A DNA stretch of 37,438 bases, from positions 1-37,438 of the forward strand of contig JAOUOC010000005.1 of NCBI GenBank assembly GCA_029880585.1. Direction: 5' to 3'. Below, one piece after another: positions 1 to 10,138 of the stretch. This DNA is from Gammaproteobacteria bacterium. GTDB lineage: Bacteria; Pseudomonadota; Gammaproteobacteria; Enterobacterales; Kangiellaceae. The translations under genes and the position numbers were made by a program. Position 1 is the first letter of the stretch. Each line of letters starts with the position of its first letter. The notes below the pieces were generated by a model, which worked only from the letters and a program-made list of their open reading frames with translations, ran no database searches and had not been told where the DNA came from.

Positions 1-389
1 GCCCGGATGGCTCAGTAATGATTGTTATTGCCACAGATGCCCCGCTCTCTGATAGAAACCTGACTCGATTAGCCAAGCGTTCAATTCTTGGAATCGGACG
101 CACCGGAGGCATTATGTCTAATGGTTCAGGTGATTATGTTTTAGCTTTCTCAACCGCTGAATCAGTCAGACGAACCGCTGAAAATCGTTCAAATTTGACC
201 GACATCTCTCATATCCCCAATGATTTAATGACGCCTTTGTTTGGAGCCGTTATTGAAGCAACTGAAGAATCAGTCTACAACGCACTGTTTGCAGCTGTTA
301 CCGTTGATAATAAAAATGGCCAATATAAAGCGTTACCTGTTAACAAGACATTAGAAATTATTGAGGGTTATAGGGCGGTTAGTAGATAG
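1..389 (+). CDS. P1-family peptidase (DmpA/aminopeptidase type), 3' part only
   Basis: The gene enters from outside the window. The frame is open from base 3 to the TAG at 387-389 and encodes about 128 C-terminal residues. The segment PDGSVMIVIATDAPLS, then the NGSGDYVLAFSTA stretch and the LFGAVIEATEESVYNALFAA stretch, match the C-terminal half of P1 (S58) peptidases. These are self-processing DmpA-like enzymes, usually about 340-380 residues, that release N-terminal residues from peptides. Catalytic residues further upstream are not in the window. The first ATG (18) lies inside a conserved strand, so it is not the real start. The last ~42 codons are the first unit of a three-copy tandem repeat that continues to 943. 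The protein end looks intact compared with relatives, so the gene itself is probably functional. Confidence 0.85.
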   Translation, partial: PDGSVMIVIATDAPLSDRNLTRLAKRSILGIGRTGGIMSNGSGDYVLAFSTAESVRRTAENRSNLTDISHIPNDLMTPLFGAVIEATEESVYNALFAAVTVDNKNGQYKALPVNKTLEIIEGYRAVSR

Positions 390-400
390 ATATTGGTTGC

Positions 401-484
401 GTAGGTTGGCGGTGAGTTTACGAACCCCAACATTATTGTCTCGTTTTAATCAACCGTTTTGTTGGGGTTTACACCCCAACCTAC
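401..484. repeat. REP-like imperfect palindrome, copy 1
   Basis: The left arm starts GTAGGTTGG and ends AACCCCAACA. The right arm starts TGTTGGGGTT and ends CCCCAACCTAC. The arms are about 25-32 nt, imperfectly complementary and separated by an AT-rich loop. The form resembles the palindromic repeats spread by REP-associated tyrosine transposases, and is here embedded in the tandem unit. It could also terminate transcription of the peptidase gene. Confidence 0.7.
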
Positions 485-627
485 AAGACTGAAGAATCAG
501 TCTACAACGCACTGTTTGCAGCTGTTACTGTTGATAATAAAAATGGTCAATATAAAGAGTTACCTATTAACAAGACATTAGAAATTGTTGAGGGTTATAG
601 GGCTGTTAGTAGATAGATATTGGTTGC

Positions 628-712
628 GTATGTTGGCGGTGAGTTTTCGAACCCCAACATTATTGTTCTCGTTTTAATCAACCGTTTTGTTGGGGTTTAC
701 ACCCCAACCTAC
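628..712. repeat. REP-like imperfect palindrome, copy 2
   Basis: Same structure as the element in the preceding unit. The left arm has a T in place of G (GTATGTTGG) and TTTTCG in place of TTTACG, so it pairs slightly less well. The open frame of this unit continues through the palindrome into unit 3. Confidence 0.7.
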
Positions 713-855
713 AAAACTGAAGAATCAGTCTATAACGCGCTGTTTGCCGCAGAATCAGTTGATAATAAAAATGGGAAGTATAAGGAGTTACCAGTAAATA
801 AGACATTGGAAATTATTGAGGGTTATAAGGCTGTTAGTAGATAGATATTGGTTGC

Positions 856-940
856 GTAGGTTGGCGGTGAGTTTACGAACCCCAACATTATTGTTCTCAT
901 TTTAATCAACCGTTTTGTTGGGGTTTGCACCCCAACCTAC
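856..940. repeat. REP-like imperfect palindrome, copy 3
   Basis: Third copy of the inverted repeat, with GTAGGTTGG at the left and CCAACCTAC at the right. It ends 10 bp before the stop codon of the convergent minus-strand gene at 951, so it may separate the two transcripts. Confidence 0.7.
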
Positions 941-950
941 TAGACTAATC

Positions 951-1397
951 TTATCCACCTATCATATCGTCAATCTCATACGATGTATTTGAGTAGACTC
1001 TTTTGTACTTTCCATCAACAAACTTATAAATCATTACCAGATCAAATTCTTTTAGTATATTCTCTTTTTCACCAGTCTGAATGACAATACCCGAAATAAC
1101 TATTTCTTTAAATCCATCACCAGATATATCAATCAAATCTGATTTTAAATAATCATTTTTAAAATAATATCCTTCATCATGAACATCCCACAAATGTAAA
1201 AAGAAACTATTTTCCAAATACATTGACCCATTTCCCTTGGATGTTTTATTAAAAATTAATTCGACTGATTTTCCATTTCCAATCTCTACGTTAACAACTT
1301 TGTCATACACTTCTTCGTCTTTTAATTCATCTGATAAATCATAAGCATTAATACTTAAACTAAACAAACATAACAAAATACTATTTAAAATTTTCAT
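951..1397 (-). CDS. Small exported protein of unknown function
   Basis: The 148-residue product starts with a clear signal peptide (MKILNSILLCLFSLSINAYD, probable cleavage after NA), so it is probably periplasmic or secreted. The mature part is acidic. Around residue 95 it contains DISGDGFKEIVISG, which resembles the Asp-rich calcium-binding loop seen in FG-GAP/VCBS and dockerin-like repeats. I recognise no family. The start has a GAGGGTG Shine-Dalgarno sequence 2-8 nt upstream. A conserved promoter-like element, shared with two other genes in the window, lies about 80 bp upstream. Function is not inferable from sequence. Confidence 0.7.
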   Translation of the reverse strand: MKILNSILLCLFSLSINAYDLSDELKDEEVYDKVVNVEIGNGKSVELIFNKTSKGNGSMYLENSFFLHLWDVHDEGYYFKNDYLKSDLIDISGDGFKEIVISGIVIQTGEKENILKEFDLVMIYKFVDGKYKRVYSNTSYEIDDMIGG

Positions 1398-1456
1398 TAC
1401 ACCCTCATTTATTATTTAAAAATTAGCGACAATAAACATAACCCGAACAAAACCAG

Positions 1457-1512
1457 CCAGTACACTTTAGGAGATATCCTACACGAATAATAGGTGATTT
1501 CTCAATAATTTA
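1457..1512 (-). promoter_or_regulatory. Shared promoter/operator-like element, copy A
   Basis: On the minus strand a TTGAGA (1500-1505) is followed after 18 bp by TAGGAT (1476-1481), with the spacer ending TATTATTCGTG. The core TAGGAGATATCCTA (1468-1481) has perfect 5 bp inverted arms. The same layout recurs at 2367-2425 and 27831-27889, each time upstream of a minus-strand gene. A predicted start near 1469 would leave a leader of about 72 nt. Confidence 0.6.
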
Positions 1513-1600
1513 TGTTACGAACAGTCTGAATATATTTCTTGATATTATTTATAACTTGAGATTATTTATGCGCTGTTTGATTTTAAACAGGCTTAACTTG

Positions 1601-2338
1601 CTACCACACAACAATACGATTTTTTCCAGCTTCCTTGGCACGGTACATTGCAAGATCCGCTTCATTTAGCAAAACATCAGGGCTTATTTTTTCAGGCGTT
1701 AAAAGACGTAACCCGATACTGGCCCCAACTTTATGAGGCGTATCATTAATAGAAATCTCTTTGGTTAATTCTTTGAGAATTCTATCGGAGATCCGCATTG
1801 CCTCTTTATTTGCTTTAACTTCATCCTTACCTGTCTCGCTTAGCACAACAACAAATTCATCCCCTCCCACACGACTGACAATGTCTTCGTTTCTTGTTAA
1901 AGAGGTTAGGCGAGCAGCAACTTCAATAAGGATCTTGTCTCCTACATCGTGTCCATTACTGTCATTTATTTTTTTAAATCCGTCCAGATCAATAAATAGA
2001 AGTGCGCCATAGAATTTATCCCTTACTGAAAGAGATATCAATTTACCTAGATATTCTGTTAGTAAACGACGATTTGCCAGTTGAGTTAAAGAGTCATGAT
2101 ATGCCATATGTCTGACTTGATGAAGAGCTTCATCACGAGCAATTACATATGGCTTTATTATCCAAAGATAAATTAAAGGTGTTGAAAATGTTACTAATAT
2201 TATTACGTCCAGAATGGCTTCGGCAAATATACCTATATCCAAAGATAAGTTTGCAAAAACAAGCATTATGACCAACTCTAACAAGGCAATAATGGCAATT
2301 ATGCTCAGAATAATATTTTTCTTACTTGGTATTTGCAT
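1601..2338 (-). CDS. Membrane-anchored diguanylate cyclase (GGDEF)
   Basis: The 245-residue protein has two N-terminal membrane segments (about 8-30 and 38-61) and a C-terminal GGDEF domain. The active-site motif GGDEF is at 158-162. An RNED inhibitory I-site (149-152) sits exactly five residues before it, so the enzyme should make cyclic di-GMP from two GTP and be feedback-inhibited. LTQLANRRLL and DLDGFKKINDSNGHDVGD are the other family signatures. There is no recognisable periplasmic sensor domain and the loop between the membrane segments is very short. The ATG at 2338 has no good Shine-Dalgarno sequence, so a slightly different start is possible. The promoter-like element copy B ends about 30 bp upstream. 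Confidence 0.93.
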   Translation of the reverse strand: MQIPSKKNIILSIIAIIALLELVIMLVFANLSLDIGIFAEAILDVIILVTFSTPLIYLWIIKPYVIARDEALHQVRHMAYHDSLTQLANRRLLTEYLGKLISLSVRDKFYGALLFIDLDGFKKINDSNGHDVGDKILIEVAARLTSLTRNEDIVSRVGGDEFVVVLSETGKDEVKANKEAMRISDRILKELTKEISINDTPHKVGASIGLRLLTPEKISPDVLLNEADLAMYRAKEAGKNRIVVW

Positions 2339-2366
2339 AATTTTACTGGATACCGCAACAAATCAA

Positions 2367-2425
2367 GACAGCCTACATATACAAGATATCCTACATGAAT
2401 ATGAGATGATCTCCCAATAAATTTA
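2367..2425 (-). promoter_or_regulatory. Shared promoter/operator-like element, copy B
   Basis: On the minus strand TTGGGA (2412-2417), an 18 bp spacer and TAGGAT (2388-2393) line up with copies A and C. The flanking CTACATAT and GACAG (forward strand) are also shared with copy C. A predicted start near 2381 gives a leader of about 43 nt for the diguanylate cyclase gene. Core: AAGATATCCTACATGAAT. Confidence 0.6.
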
Positions 2426-2550
2426 TCCTATCAGCCCCATATATCAACATATTTCAGAAAAATTATGACAAGTGATTTTATTCAATTAGCTGATATCATG
2501 AAATAATATTGTTTATGTTCAATTTTGTTTAACAAAACACACAGAATTTT

Positions 2551-2579
2551 TTGATTATTGCATAAAATTCAGGCATCAT
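2551..2579 (+). promoter_or_regulatory. Putative infA promoter with GC-rich discriminator
   Basis: TTGATT (2551-2556) and CATCAT (2574-2579) are separated by 17 bp, each matching four of six sigma-70 consensus bases. The following ACGCGCGG is a strikingly GC-rich discriminator in an AT-rich leader, as is typical of promoters under negative stringent control. Not tested; the hexamers are weak. Confidence 0.4.
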
Positions 2580-2592
2580 ACGCGCGGTTTAA

Positions 2593-2832
<240 letters not shown>

Positions 2833-2855
2833 AATCAATCAAAAGATTTGCTCAC

Positions 2856-2898
2856 AAAAAAGCAGACCAGATATATAAAAATATTGGGTCTGCTTTTT
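2856..2898. terminator. Bidirectional terminator between infA and clpA
   Basis: AAAAAAGCAGACC (from 2856) pairs with GGGTCTGCTTTTT (ending at 2898) across an AT-rich loop. The stem carries an A-run on one side and a T-run on the other, so it can end both convergent transcripts. Confidence 0.85.
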
Positions 2899-2928
2899 AG
2901 TTTGTTCCAGAGAGTTGTCGGAAATCTA

Positions 2929-5208
2929 TTATTCCTGAACAGTCATTTCCTGCTTTTTGAGAATCTCAAATGTTAATTTCTCCGCTGACGAGTCAAAATC
3001 AACGACAACCTGTCCGCCATTAGCCAAACGACCAAATAATAGTTCCTCAGCCAGTTCCTTACGGATTTTTTCACGCATAACACGCGCCATTGGTCTTGCA
3101 CCCATTTTTTCATCGAATCCTTGCTCGGCTAACCATGCTCTTGCTTCTTTGGTGACTTCCAAAGAAACGCCTTTATCATCCAGTTGCGTTTGAATTTCTA
3201 CTACAAACTTATCTACTACAGAGACAATAACTTCTGGCGTTAATGACTTAAACCAAACCATAGCATCCAGCCTATTTCTGAATTCAGGGCTAAATACTCT
3301 ATTGATTACCTCAATATTATCATTTTCCTTAGATTGACGATTAAATCCAATCCCTGGCTTTTCCAGTTCAGCAGCACCGGCATTAGTTGTCATAATTAAT
3401 ATAACGTTTGAAAAATCAGTCTTGCGACCATTATTATCAGTCAGAGTACCGTGATCCATAACCTGCAATAACAAGTTATAGACATCAGTATGCGCTTTTT
3501 CAATTTCATCCAGTAAAACCACTGAATAAGGATGTTTGTTAACTTCTTCAGTAAGCAAACCGCCCTGATCATAACCGACATAACCTGGAGGCGCACCAAT
3601 TAACCTTGAAACGGTATGGCTTTCCATATACTCAGACATATCAAAGCGAATAAAAGAAATACCTAGAATTTGCGCTAACTGCTTGGTTACCTCTGTCTTA
3701 CCGACACCAGTTGGGCCTGCAAATAAAAAACTACCAATTGGCTTATCTTCAGCTCCTAATCCTGAACGGGATAACTTGATGGCGTCTGACAAGGTATCAA
3801 TCGCTTCATCTTGTCCAAACACAACCATTTTAAGATGGCCTGCAAGCTTTCTGAGGGCATCCCTGTCAGATGTTGAGACAGTTTTGGCAGGTATTTTAGC
3901 CATTTTTGAAATAATGTTTTCAATATCACCAACTGCAATAGTTGATAATTTATTTTCATCATCACTTAAACGCCTGTTTGCGCCAGCCTCATCAATAACA
4001 TCAATTGCCTTGTCGGGAAGATGTCTGTCATTAATATAACGAGAAGAAAGCTCCACAGCCGACTGCAAAGCCGCATCGCTATATGTAACCTGATGATGCT
4101 CCTCATAGCGGGTTTTTAGTCCTTTGAGGATATTAACCGTATCAATGATGCTTGGCTCTTCAATATCGACCTTTTGGAAACGTCTGGCAAGCGCTCTGTC
4201 CTTTTCAAAAATACCTCGATATTCCTGATAAGTGGTTGAACCCATACATTTTAAATCACCATTAGCTAACAAGGGTTTTATTAAATTTGATGCATCCATA
4301 ACGCCACCTGAGGCTGAGCCAGCGCCAATAATTGTATGGATTTCATCTATAAACAGTAAAGCTTGTGGCTTGGCTTTTAATTCAGCCAGTACGGCTTTAA
4401 ATCTTTTTTCAAAATCACCACGGTATTTGGTGCCCGCAATCAAGCTTCCCAAATCTAGTGAGAAAATTTCACAATCCTGAATAACAGAAGGTACTGATTC
4501 TTCAACAATACGCATTGCCAAACCTTCAGCTATCGCTGTTTTACCTACTCCTGCTTCTCCTACTAACAGAGGATTATTTTTTCTGCGTCTTGAGAGAATT
4601 TGAACAGTTCTTTCCAATTCAAGTTCGCGCCCAATCAGGGGGTCAATTTTTCCGTCTTTAGCCATTTGGTTCAGGTTAAAGGTATAGGATTCCAAAGCTG
4701 TAGGAGCTTTGTTTTTTACTTCTTCACTAGCTGATTCAAAATCAAGGCTTTCAATCTCTGCTTCTTCATCACGAATTTTGGAAATGCCATGAGAAATATA
4801 ATTAACAATATCGAGTCTGGAAATATCCTGCTGCTGAAGTAAATAAACTGCCTGGCTTTCCTGCTCACTAAACAAAGCAACCAGAATATTGGCTCCGGTC
4901 ACCTCCTTTTTACCTGAAGTCTGAACATGAAATACGGCACGTTGTAATACTCGCTGGAAACCAAGTGTTGGTTGTGTTTCAACATGATCTACATCATCAG
5001 GAACGATGCTGGAGGTATCCTGAATATATGCAATCAATTGTCTTTGCAGCATTTCAATGTCGGCACCACAAGACTGGAGTACATTCACAGCTAATGAATT
5101 ATCAAGCAGCGCCAAAAGCAAATGCTCAACCGTCATAAATTCATGACGCTTTTCTCTTGCTTCTGTAAATGCAAGATTTAATGTTAGTTCTAGATCTTTA
5201 CTTAACAT
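2929..5208 (-). CDS. clpA: ATP-dependent Clp protease ATP-binding subunit ClpA
   Basis: The product has 759 residues, the normal length for ClpA. Residues 1-142 are the double Clp-N repeat that docks ClpS. The first AAA+ module has Walker A GEAGVGKT (217-224) and Walker B LLFIDEIH (about 286). The second has GPTGVGKT (about 497) and [11 protein letters not shown], followed by the C-terminal D2-small domain with [12 protein letters not shown]. ClpA unfolds substrates and feeds them to ClpP; clpP is not in this window. clpS lies upstream in the same direction with a 167 bp gap, so the two may be co-transcribed or clpA may have its own promoter. The gene has no visible defects. Confidence 0.98.
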   Translation of the reverse strand: MLSKDLELTLNLAFTEAREKRHEFMTVEHLLLALLDNSLAVNVLQSCGADIEMLQRQLIAYIQDTSSIVPDDVDHVETQPTLGFQRVLQRAVFHVQTSGKKEVTGANILVALFSEQESQAVYLLQQQDISRLDIVNYISHGISKIRDEEAEIESLDFESASEEVKNKAPTALESYTFNLNQMAKDGKIDPLIGRELELERTVQILSRRRKNNPLLVGEAGVGKTAIAEGLAMRIVEESVPSVIQDCEIFSLDLGSLIAGTKYRGDFEKRFKAVLAELKAKPQALLFIDEIHTIIGAGSASGGVMDASNLIKPLLANGDLKCMGSTTYQEYRGIFEKDRALARRFQKVDIEEPSIIDTVNILKGLKTRYEEHHQVTYSDAALQSAVELSSRYINDRHLPDKAIDVIDEAGANRRLSDDENKLSTIAVGDIENIISKMAKIPAKTVSTSDRDALRKLAGHLKMVVFGQDEAIDTLSDAIKLSRSGLGAEDKPIGSFLFAGPTGVGKTEVTKQLAQILGISFIRFDMSEYMESHTVSRLIGAPPGYVGYDQGGLLTEEVNKHPYSVVLLDEIEKAHTDVYNLLLQVMDHGTLTDNNGRKTDFSNVILIMTTNAGAAELEKPGIGFNRQSKENDNIEVINRVFSPEFRNRLDAMVWFKSLTPEVIVSVVDKFVVEIQTQLDDKGVSLEVTKEARAWLAEQGFDEKMGARPMARVMREKIRKELAEELLFGRLANGGQVVVDFDSSAEKLTFEILKKQEMTVQE

Positions 5209-5375
5209 AAATTAACCTTGGTTTTATCAATCCAGTTTGCAGCATTCAAATGTTTGTTCGACTTTATTAAATACAATAAATTCAAAGTTTCACGCACCTA
5301 CTACACATGAAAGCTTATATTGTGGTTTATGTCTCACAATTCAAGCAGTAAAACTCATTATGTAACAATCAGCAC

Positions 5376-5696
5376 CTACAAAGACTCCATTGTCGACTTT
5401 AGTGGATGTTGATTAGCTTTTGAATAGGCATTAACCTGATTCACTTTTGTTTCAGCTATCTCAGCTGTATATATACCTGCAACACCACTACCTTCATAAT
5501 GCACTTGCAGCATAATTTTTGTCGCCTCTTCTGTCGTTTTATGAAAAAACTTTCTTAATACGCTAACCACAAAATCCATGGGCGTATAATCATCATTCAA
5601 CAAAAGAACCTGATACATGCGAGGTTCTTTGGTTTCATTCTCAGGTTCAGCAACTGCAACTTCACGTTGTTCGTCAGGTAAATTTTCGTCTACCAT
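5376..5696 (-). CDS. clpS: ATP-dependent Clp protease adaptor ClpS
   Basis: The 106-residue protein has an acidic, probably flexible N-terminus (1-25) followed by the ClpS core: [24 protein letters not shown], with the NDD and the N-degron pocket residues, then [21 protein letters not shown]. ClpS delivers N-end-rule substrates to the ClpA N-domain. It lies directly upstream of clpA and is divergent from cspD, the usual gammaproteobacterial order. Confidence 0.97.
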   Translation of the reverse strand: MVDENLPDEQREVAVAEPENETKEPRMYQVLLLNDDYTPMDFVVSVLRKFFHKTTEEATKIMLQVHYEGSGVAGIYTAEIAETKVNQVNAYSKANQHPLKSTMESL

Positions 5697-5967
5697 AATC
5701 CTATTCTAGTCAATGGAATTTAAAATGCTGTGTAAATTATCACTATTTTATTAAAAAAGCCCCTAAAATAACCAGTTTTTTATGTAAAAAAGCCAAAATA
5801 GCTACTATCCTTATTTTTATAACAAAAACGGTATTGACTTTTATCCTGATTTATGAGATTCATTGCACGCTCAATCTGTTAGTAGTTTTGGTTATAAGTT
5901 GAATCATTCACATCGACACCCATATACAGATTAGCGTAGACAGTAAGTGAAGGAAAAGGAGTATAAG

Positions 5968-6201
5968 ATGGCTACAGGTACAGTAAAGTGGTTTAATAAT
6001 GCAAAAGGGTACGGATTTATTTGTCCTGATAATGGTGGTGAGGATATATTTGCTCATTACTCCACCATAGAAATGGAAGGCTACAAGAGCCTGAAAGCAG
6101 GACAAGAAGTTAGTTTCGAAACCTGTGAAGGACCAAAAGGTCTTCACGCTCAAGAAATTACACCTGTTAAACCGTCAGAAGAAGAAGCAGTCAAAAGCTA
6201 A
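5968..6201 (+). CDS. cspD: Cold-shock domain protein, CspD-like
   Basis: The 77-residue product MATGTVKWFNNAKGYGFICPD... has the nucleic-acid-binding motifs KGYGFI (RNP1) and DIFAHY (RNP2). A short acidic tail (PSEEEAVKS) extends beyond the ~67-residue core. The ATG at 5968 is chosen over an in-frame upstream start at 5947, because AAGGAGT sits just before it and homologues begin MATGTVKWFN. The position next to clpS/clpA and the extended tail favour CspD (a stationary-phase replication inhibitor in E. coli) over CspA. The symbol rests mainly on synteny. Confidence 0.9.
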   Translation: MATGTVKWFNNAKGYGFICPDNGGEDIFAHYSTIEMEGYKSLKAGQEVSFETCEGPKGLHAQEITPVKPSEEEAVKS

Positions 6202-6217
6202 AGTTTAAACTTTAGCT
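6196..6217. terminator. Perfect 22 bp palindrome between cspD and icd, likely terminator
   Basis: AGCTAAAGTTT is followed immediately by its exact reverse complement. It overlaps the cspD stop codon (6199-6201). On the minus strand it is followed by TTTTG, and on the plus strand by CTCTTGTGCTTT. It probably ends the icd transcript and perhaps cspD. It has no loop and a weak T-tract, so a protein-binding role is also possible. Confidence 0.5.
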
Positions 6218-6244
6218 CTTGTGCTTTACCCCGGGCTTTTAGTA

Positions 6245-8491
<2,247 letters not shown>

Positions 8492-8633
8492 TTAAATGAT
8501 ATATGTAATAAAGAATAGCTTAAAATTCGAATTTTATTGGCAGCGGATTATACGTCAATCTTTAATACATTTCATATCTTCTATACAATTACTAGAACTT
8601 TTTACCAGAGTCGGTAGCAAACCAGGCTGATTT

Positions 8634-9209
8634 ATGTCAACAAATCCAGATTCCTCACGAAAAAAATTAATATTATTTAATAAACCATTTAACACCTTAT
8701 GTCAGTTTTCAGGTGAAAATAATGACAATCTGCTTTCAGATTTCATTAAGATTAAAGACGTATATCCTGCTGGCAGACTTGATAAAGACTCTGAAGGACT
8801 TCTTTTGTTGACAAATGATGGTAGATTACAACATAAAATTAGCCATCCAAAGCATAAAATGCAAAAAACCTATTGGGTACAAGTTGAGGGTATAATCAAT
8901 GAAAAAGCTATCCACGATTTATCCAGTGGAGTTGCTTTAAAAGACGGCATAACAAAACCCGCGATGGCCAGAATTTTAAATCTCGAAAATGAAGACTTTA
9001 CATTATGGGAAAGAGATCCGCCCATAAGGTTTCGCAAAAACATTCCTACAAGCTGGCTTGAACTTATTATCAGCGAAGGTAAAAATCGTCAGGTAAGAAG
9101 AATGACAGCCGCTTGTGGTTTTCCTACACTTAGATTGATCCGAATAGCAATTGGTAATTGGCATTTAAATCAATTGCGTCCCGGTGAATATATCGAACAA
9201 AATTTATGA
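8634..9209 (+). CDS. rluE: 23S rRNA pseudouridine synthase E
   Basis: This is a 191-residue RsuA/RluB/E/F-family enzyme without the S4 domain, as expected for RluE. The catalytic motif AGRLDKDSEGLLLLTNDG has the nucleophilic Asp at residue 50. KTYWVQVEG and SEGKNRQVRRMTAACGFPTLRLIR are the other family blocks. RluE isomerises uridine 2457 (E. coli numbering) in 23S rRNA. The ATG at 8634 has only a weak Shine-Dalgarno sequence, but no better start is visible. The gene is divergent from icd. The reading frame of the next gene could in principle begin inside the rluE end, but that gene has a better start further down. Confidence 0.93.
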   Translation: MSTNPDSSRKKLILFNKPFNTLCQFSGENNDNLLSDFIKIKDVYPAGRLDKDSEGLLLLTNDGRLQHKISHPKHKMQKTYWVQVEGIINEKAIHDLSSGVALKDGITKPAMARILNLENEDFTLWERDPPIRFRKNIPTSWLELIISEGKNRQVRRMTAACGFPTLRLIRIAIGNWHLNQLRPGEYIEQNL

Positions 9210-9255
9210 TTACTGGTCAAAAAGTTTCATTCAAACAGAAGTATTGGAGAATTTA

Positions 9256-9963
9256 ATGAACAAGAGCTCAATAACAAGCTTTATCGCCCTAGCACTTTTT
9301 GTTGCCGGATATTTTTTGAAGAATCCAATAATTTACAATATGGGGATCTTTGCTTTTTCTGGTGCTATTACTAACTGGTTGGCGATCCATATGTTATTTG
9401 AAAAGGTGCCTGGTCTTTATGGATCAGGTGTTATTCCGGCTCGCTTTGAAGATTTTAAAACAGGTATTCATGACATGATGATGGATCAATTTTTTACCGA
9501 GCAAAATATTGATAACTTCCTTAGTGATTCAAAAGATAGTTCAATACATATTGATGTTGAATCACTGGTTAAAAAGCTTGATTTAAATATAGCTTTTGAA
9601 AAACTGGTTGAAGTCATAATGCAATCTTCTTTTGGCAGTATGTTAACCATGTTCGGTGGTCAAAGTGCTATAACTCCCTTACGTGAACCCTTTATTGCGA
9701 ATATGCAGCAAGCTATTGTCGATATGATTTCCAAACCTGATTTTTATCAGGCTCTGGTAAAGGAAATTGAGCAACCTGACATGTTGGGACACATAAAAGA
9801 TAAAATAACAATTATTATACAAAACAGGCTTGATGAACTTACACCTGAACTGGTTAAACAAATCATTCAACAAATGATTAAAAAACATCTGGGATGGCTT
9901 GTGGTTTGGGGAGGTGTATTTGGAGGGATTATTGGCCTCATTTCCGGTTTTGTTCAACTCTGA
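9256..9963 (+). CDS. DUF445-family membrane protein
   Basis: The 235-residue product has two closely spaced N-terminal hydrophobic segments with the motif FAFSGAITNWLAIHMLFEKVPGLYGSGVIP, diagnostic of DUF445 (YheB/YjiN relatives). A helical cytoplasmic or periplasmic middle follows, and a C-terminal membrane helix (about 213-233, glycine-rich). The start at 9256 is preferred over the in-frame 9184 because GGAG lies 6 nt upstream and the earlier start would overlap rluE. The molecular function of the family is unknown. Confidence 0.85.
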   Translation: MNKSSITSFIALALFVAGYFLKNPIIYNMGIFAFSGAITNWLAIHMLFEKVPGLYGSGVIPARFEDFKTGIHDMMMDQFFTEQNIDNFLSDSKDSSIHIDVESLVKKLDLNIAFEKLVEVIMQSSFGSMLTMFGGQSAITPLREPFIANMQQAIVDMISKPDFYQALVKEIEQPDMLGHIKDKITIIIQNRLDELTPELVKQIIQQMIKKHLGWLVVWGGVFGGIIGLISGFVQL

Positions 9964-10013
9964 TTTAAAATGATCGCTAATACATTTTAACTCTTGCCAG
10001 GTGACTTCTATTA

Positions 10014-10027
10014 CTGATTTAAATCAA
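10014..10027 (+). promoter_or_regulatory. Probable FNR/ANR box
   Basis: CTGAT-TTAA-ATCAA differs from the FNR consensus TTGAT-N4-ATCAA at one base. A -10-like TATGCT lies at 10052-10057, which would put the box centre (10020.5) close to -42 to -43, the standard position for class II FNR activation. The downstream genes are the Yip1-like gene and ccoS, and ccoS fits oxygen control. Confidence 0.6.
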
Positions 10028-10138
10028 TAAACAACCTTGAAGAAATAAGATTATGCTGTCATCATATTGCCAATCAGGCTGCTATATGTAATATTTGGTC
10101 GGATTTTAAGTAACCATAGAATAATTGGAGAACAAGAT

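Larger units (their letters stand above)
261..943. repeat. Three tandem copies of a ~228 bp unit (gene end plus palindrome)
   Basis: The units run 261-487, 488-715 and 716-943 (227, 228 and 228 bp). Each begins with ACTGAAGAATCAGTCTA and carries the codons for the peptidase C-terminus (TEESVYNALFAA to AVSR, stop), followed by a REP-like inverted repeat. Only unit 1 is joined to the gene. Units 2 and 3 have no start codon of their own. They differ by scattered substitutions, yet the coding part stays in frame with no internal stop. Unit 3 reads FAAES where unit 1 reads FAAVT. FAAES is closer to the usual family ending, so unit 3 may be nearest the original end of the gene. This stretch holds no other gene. 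Confidence 0.93.

Noticed and set aside
620-844. Open frame of 74 codons inside the tandem repeats
   Set aside because: It runs through a palindrome into a copied gene end, with no Shine-Dalgarno sequence at its start; best explained as a by-product of the repeat.
2833-2928. Serine tRNA expected between infA and clpA by comparison with E. coli
   Set aside because: The 96 bp gap contains only a terminator; no cloverleaf can be drawn.
3683-4039. 118-codon plus-strand open frame inside clpA
   Set aside because: Antisense shadow of the well-conserved AAA+ coding sequence; codon pattern belongs to clpA.
5834-5862. TTGACT upstream of cspD as a sigma-70 promoter
   Set aside because: The hexamer at standard spacing (GATTCA) is too poor a -10 to support it.
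5908-6153. Minus-strand open frame over cspD
   Set aside because: It is antisense to a clear cold-shock gene, with no ribosome-binding site and no recognisable protein pattern.
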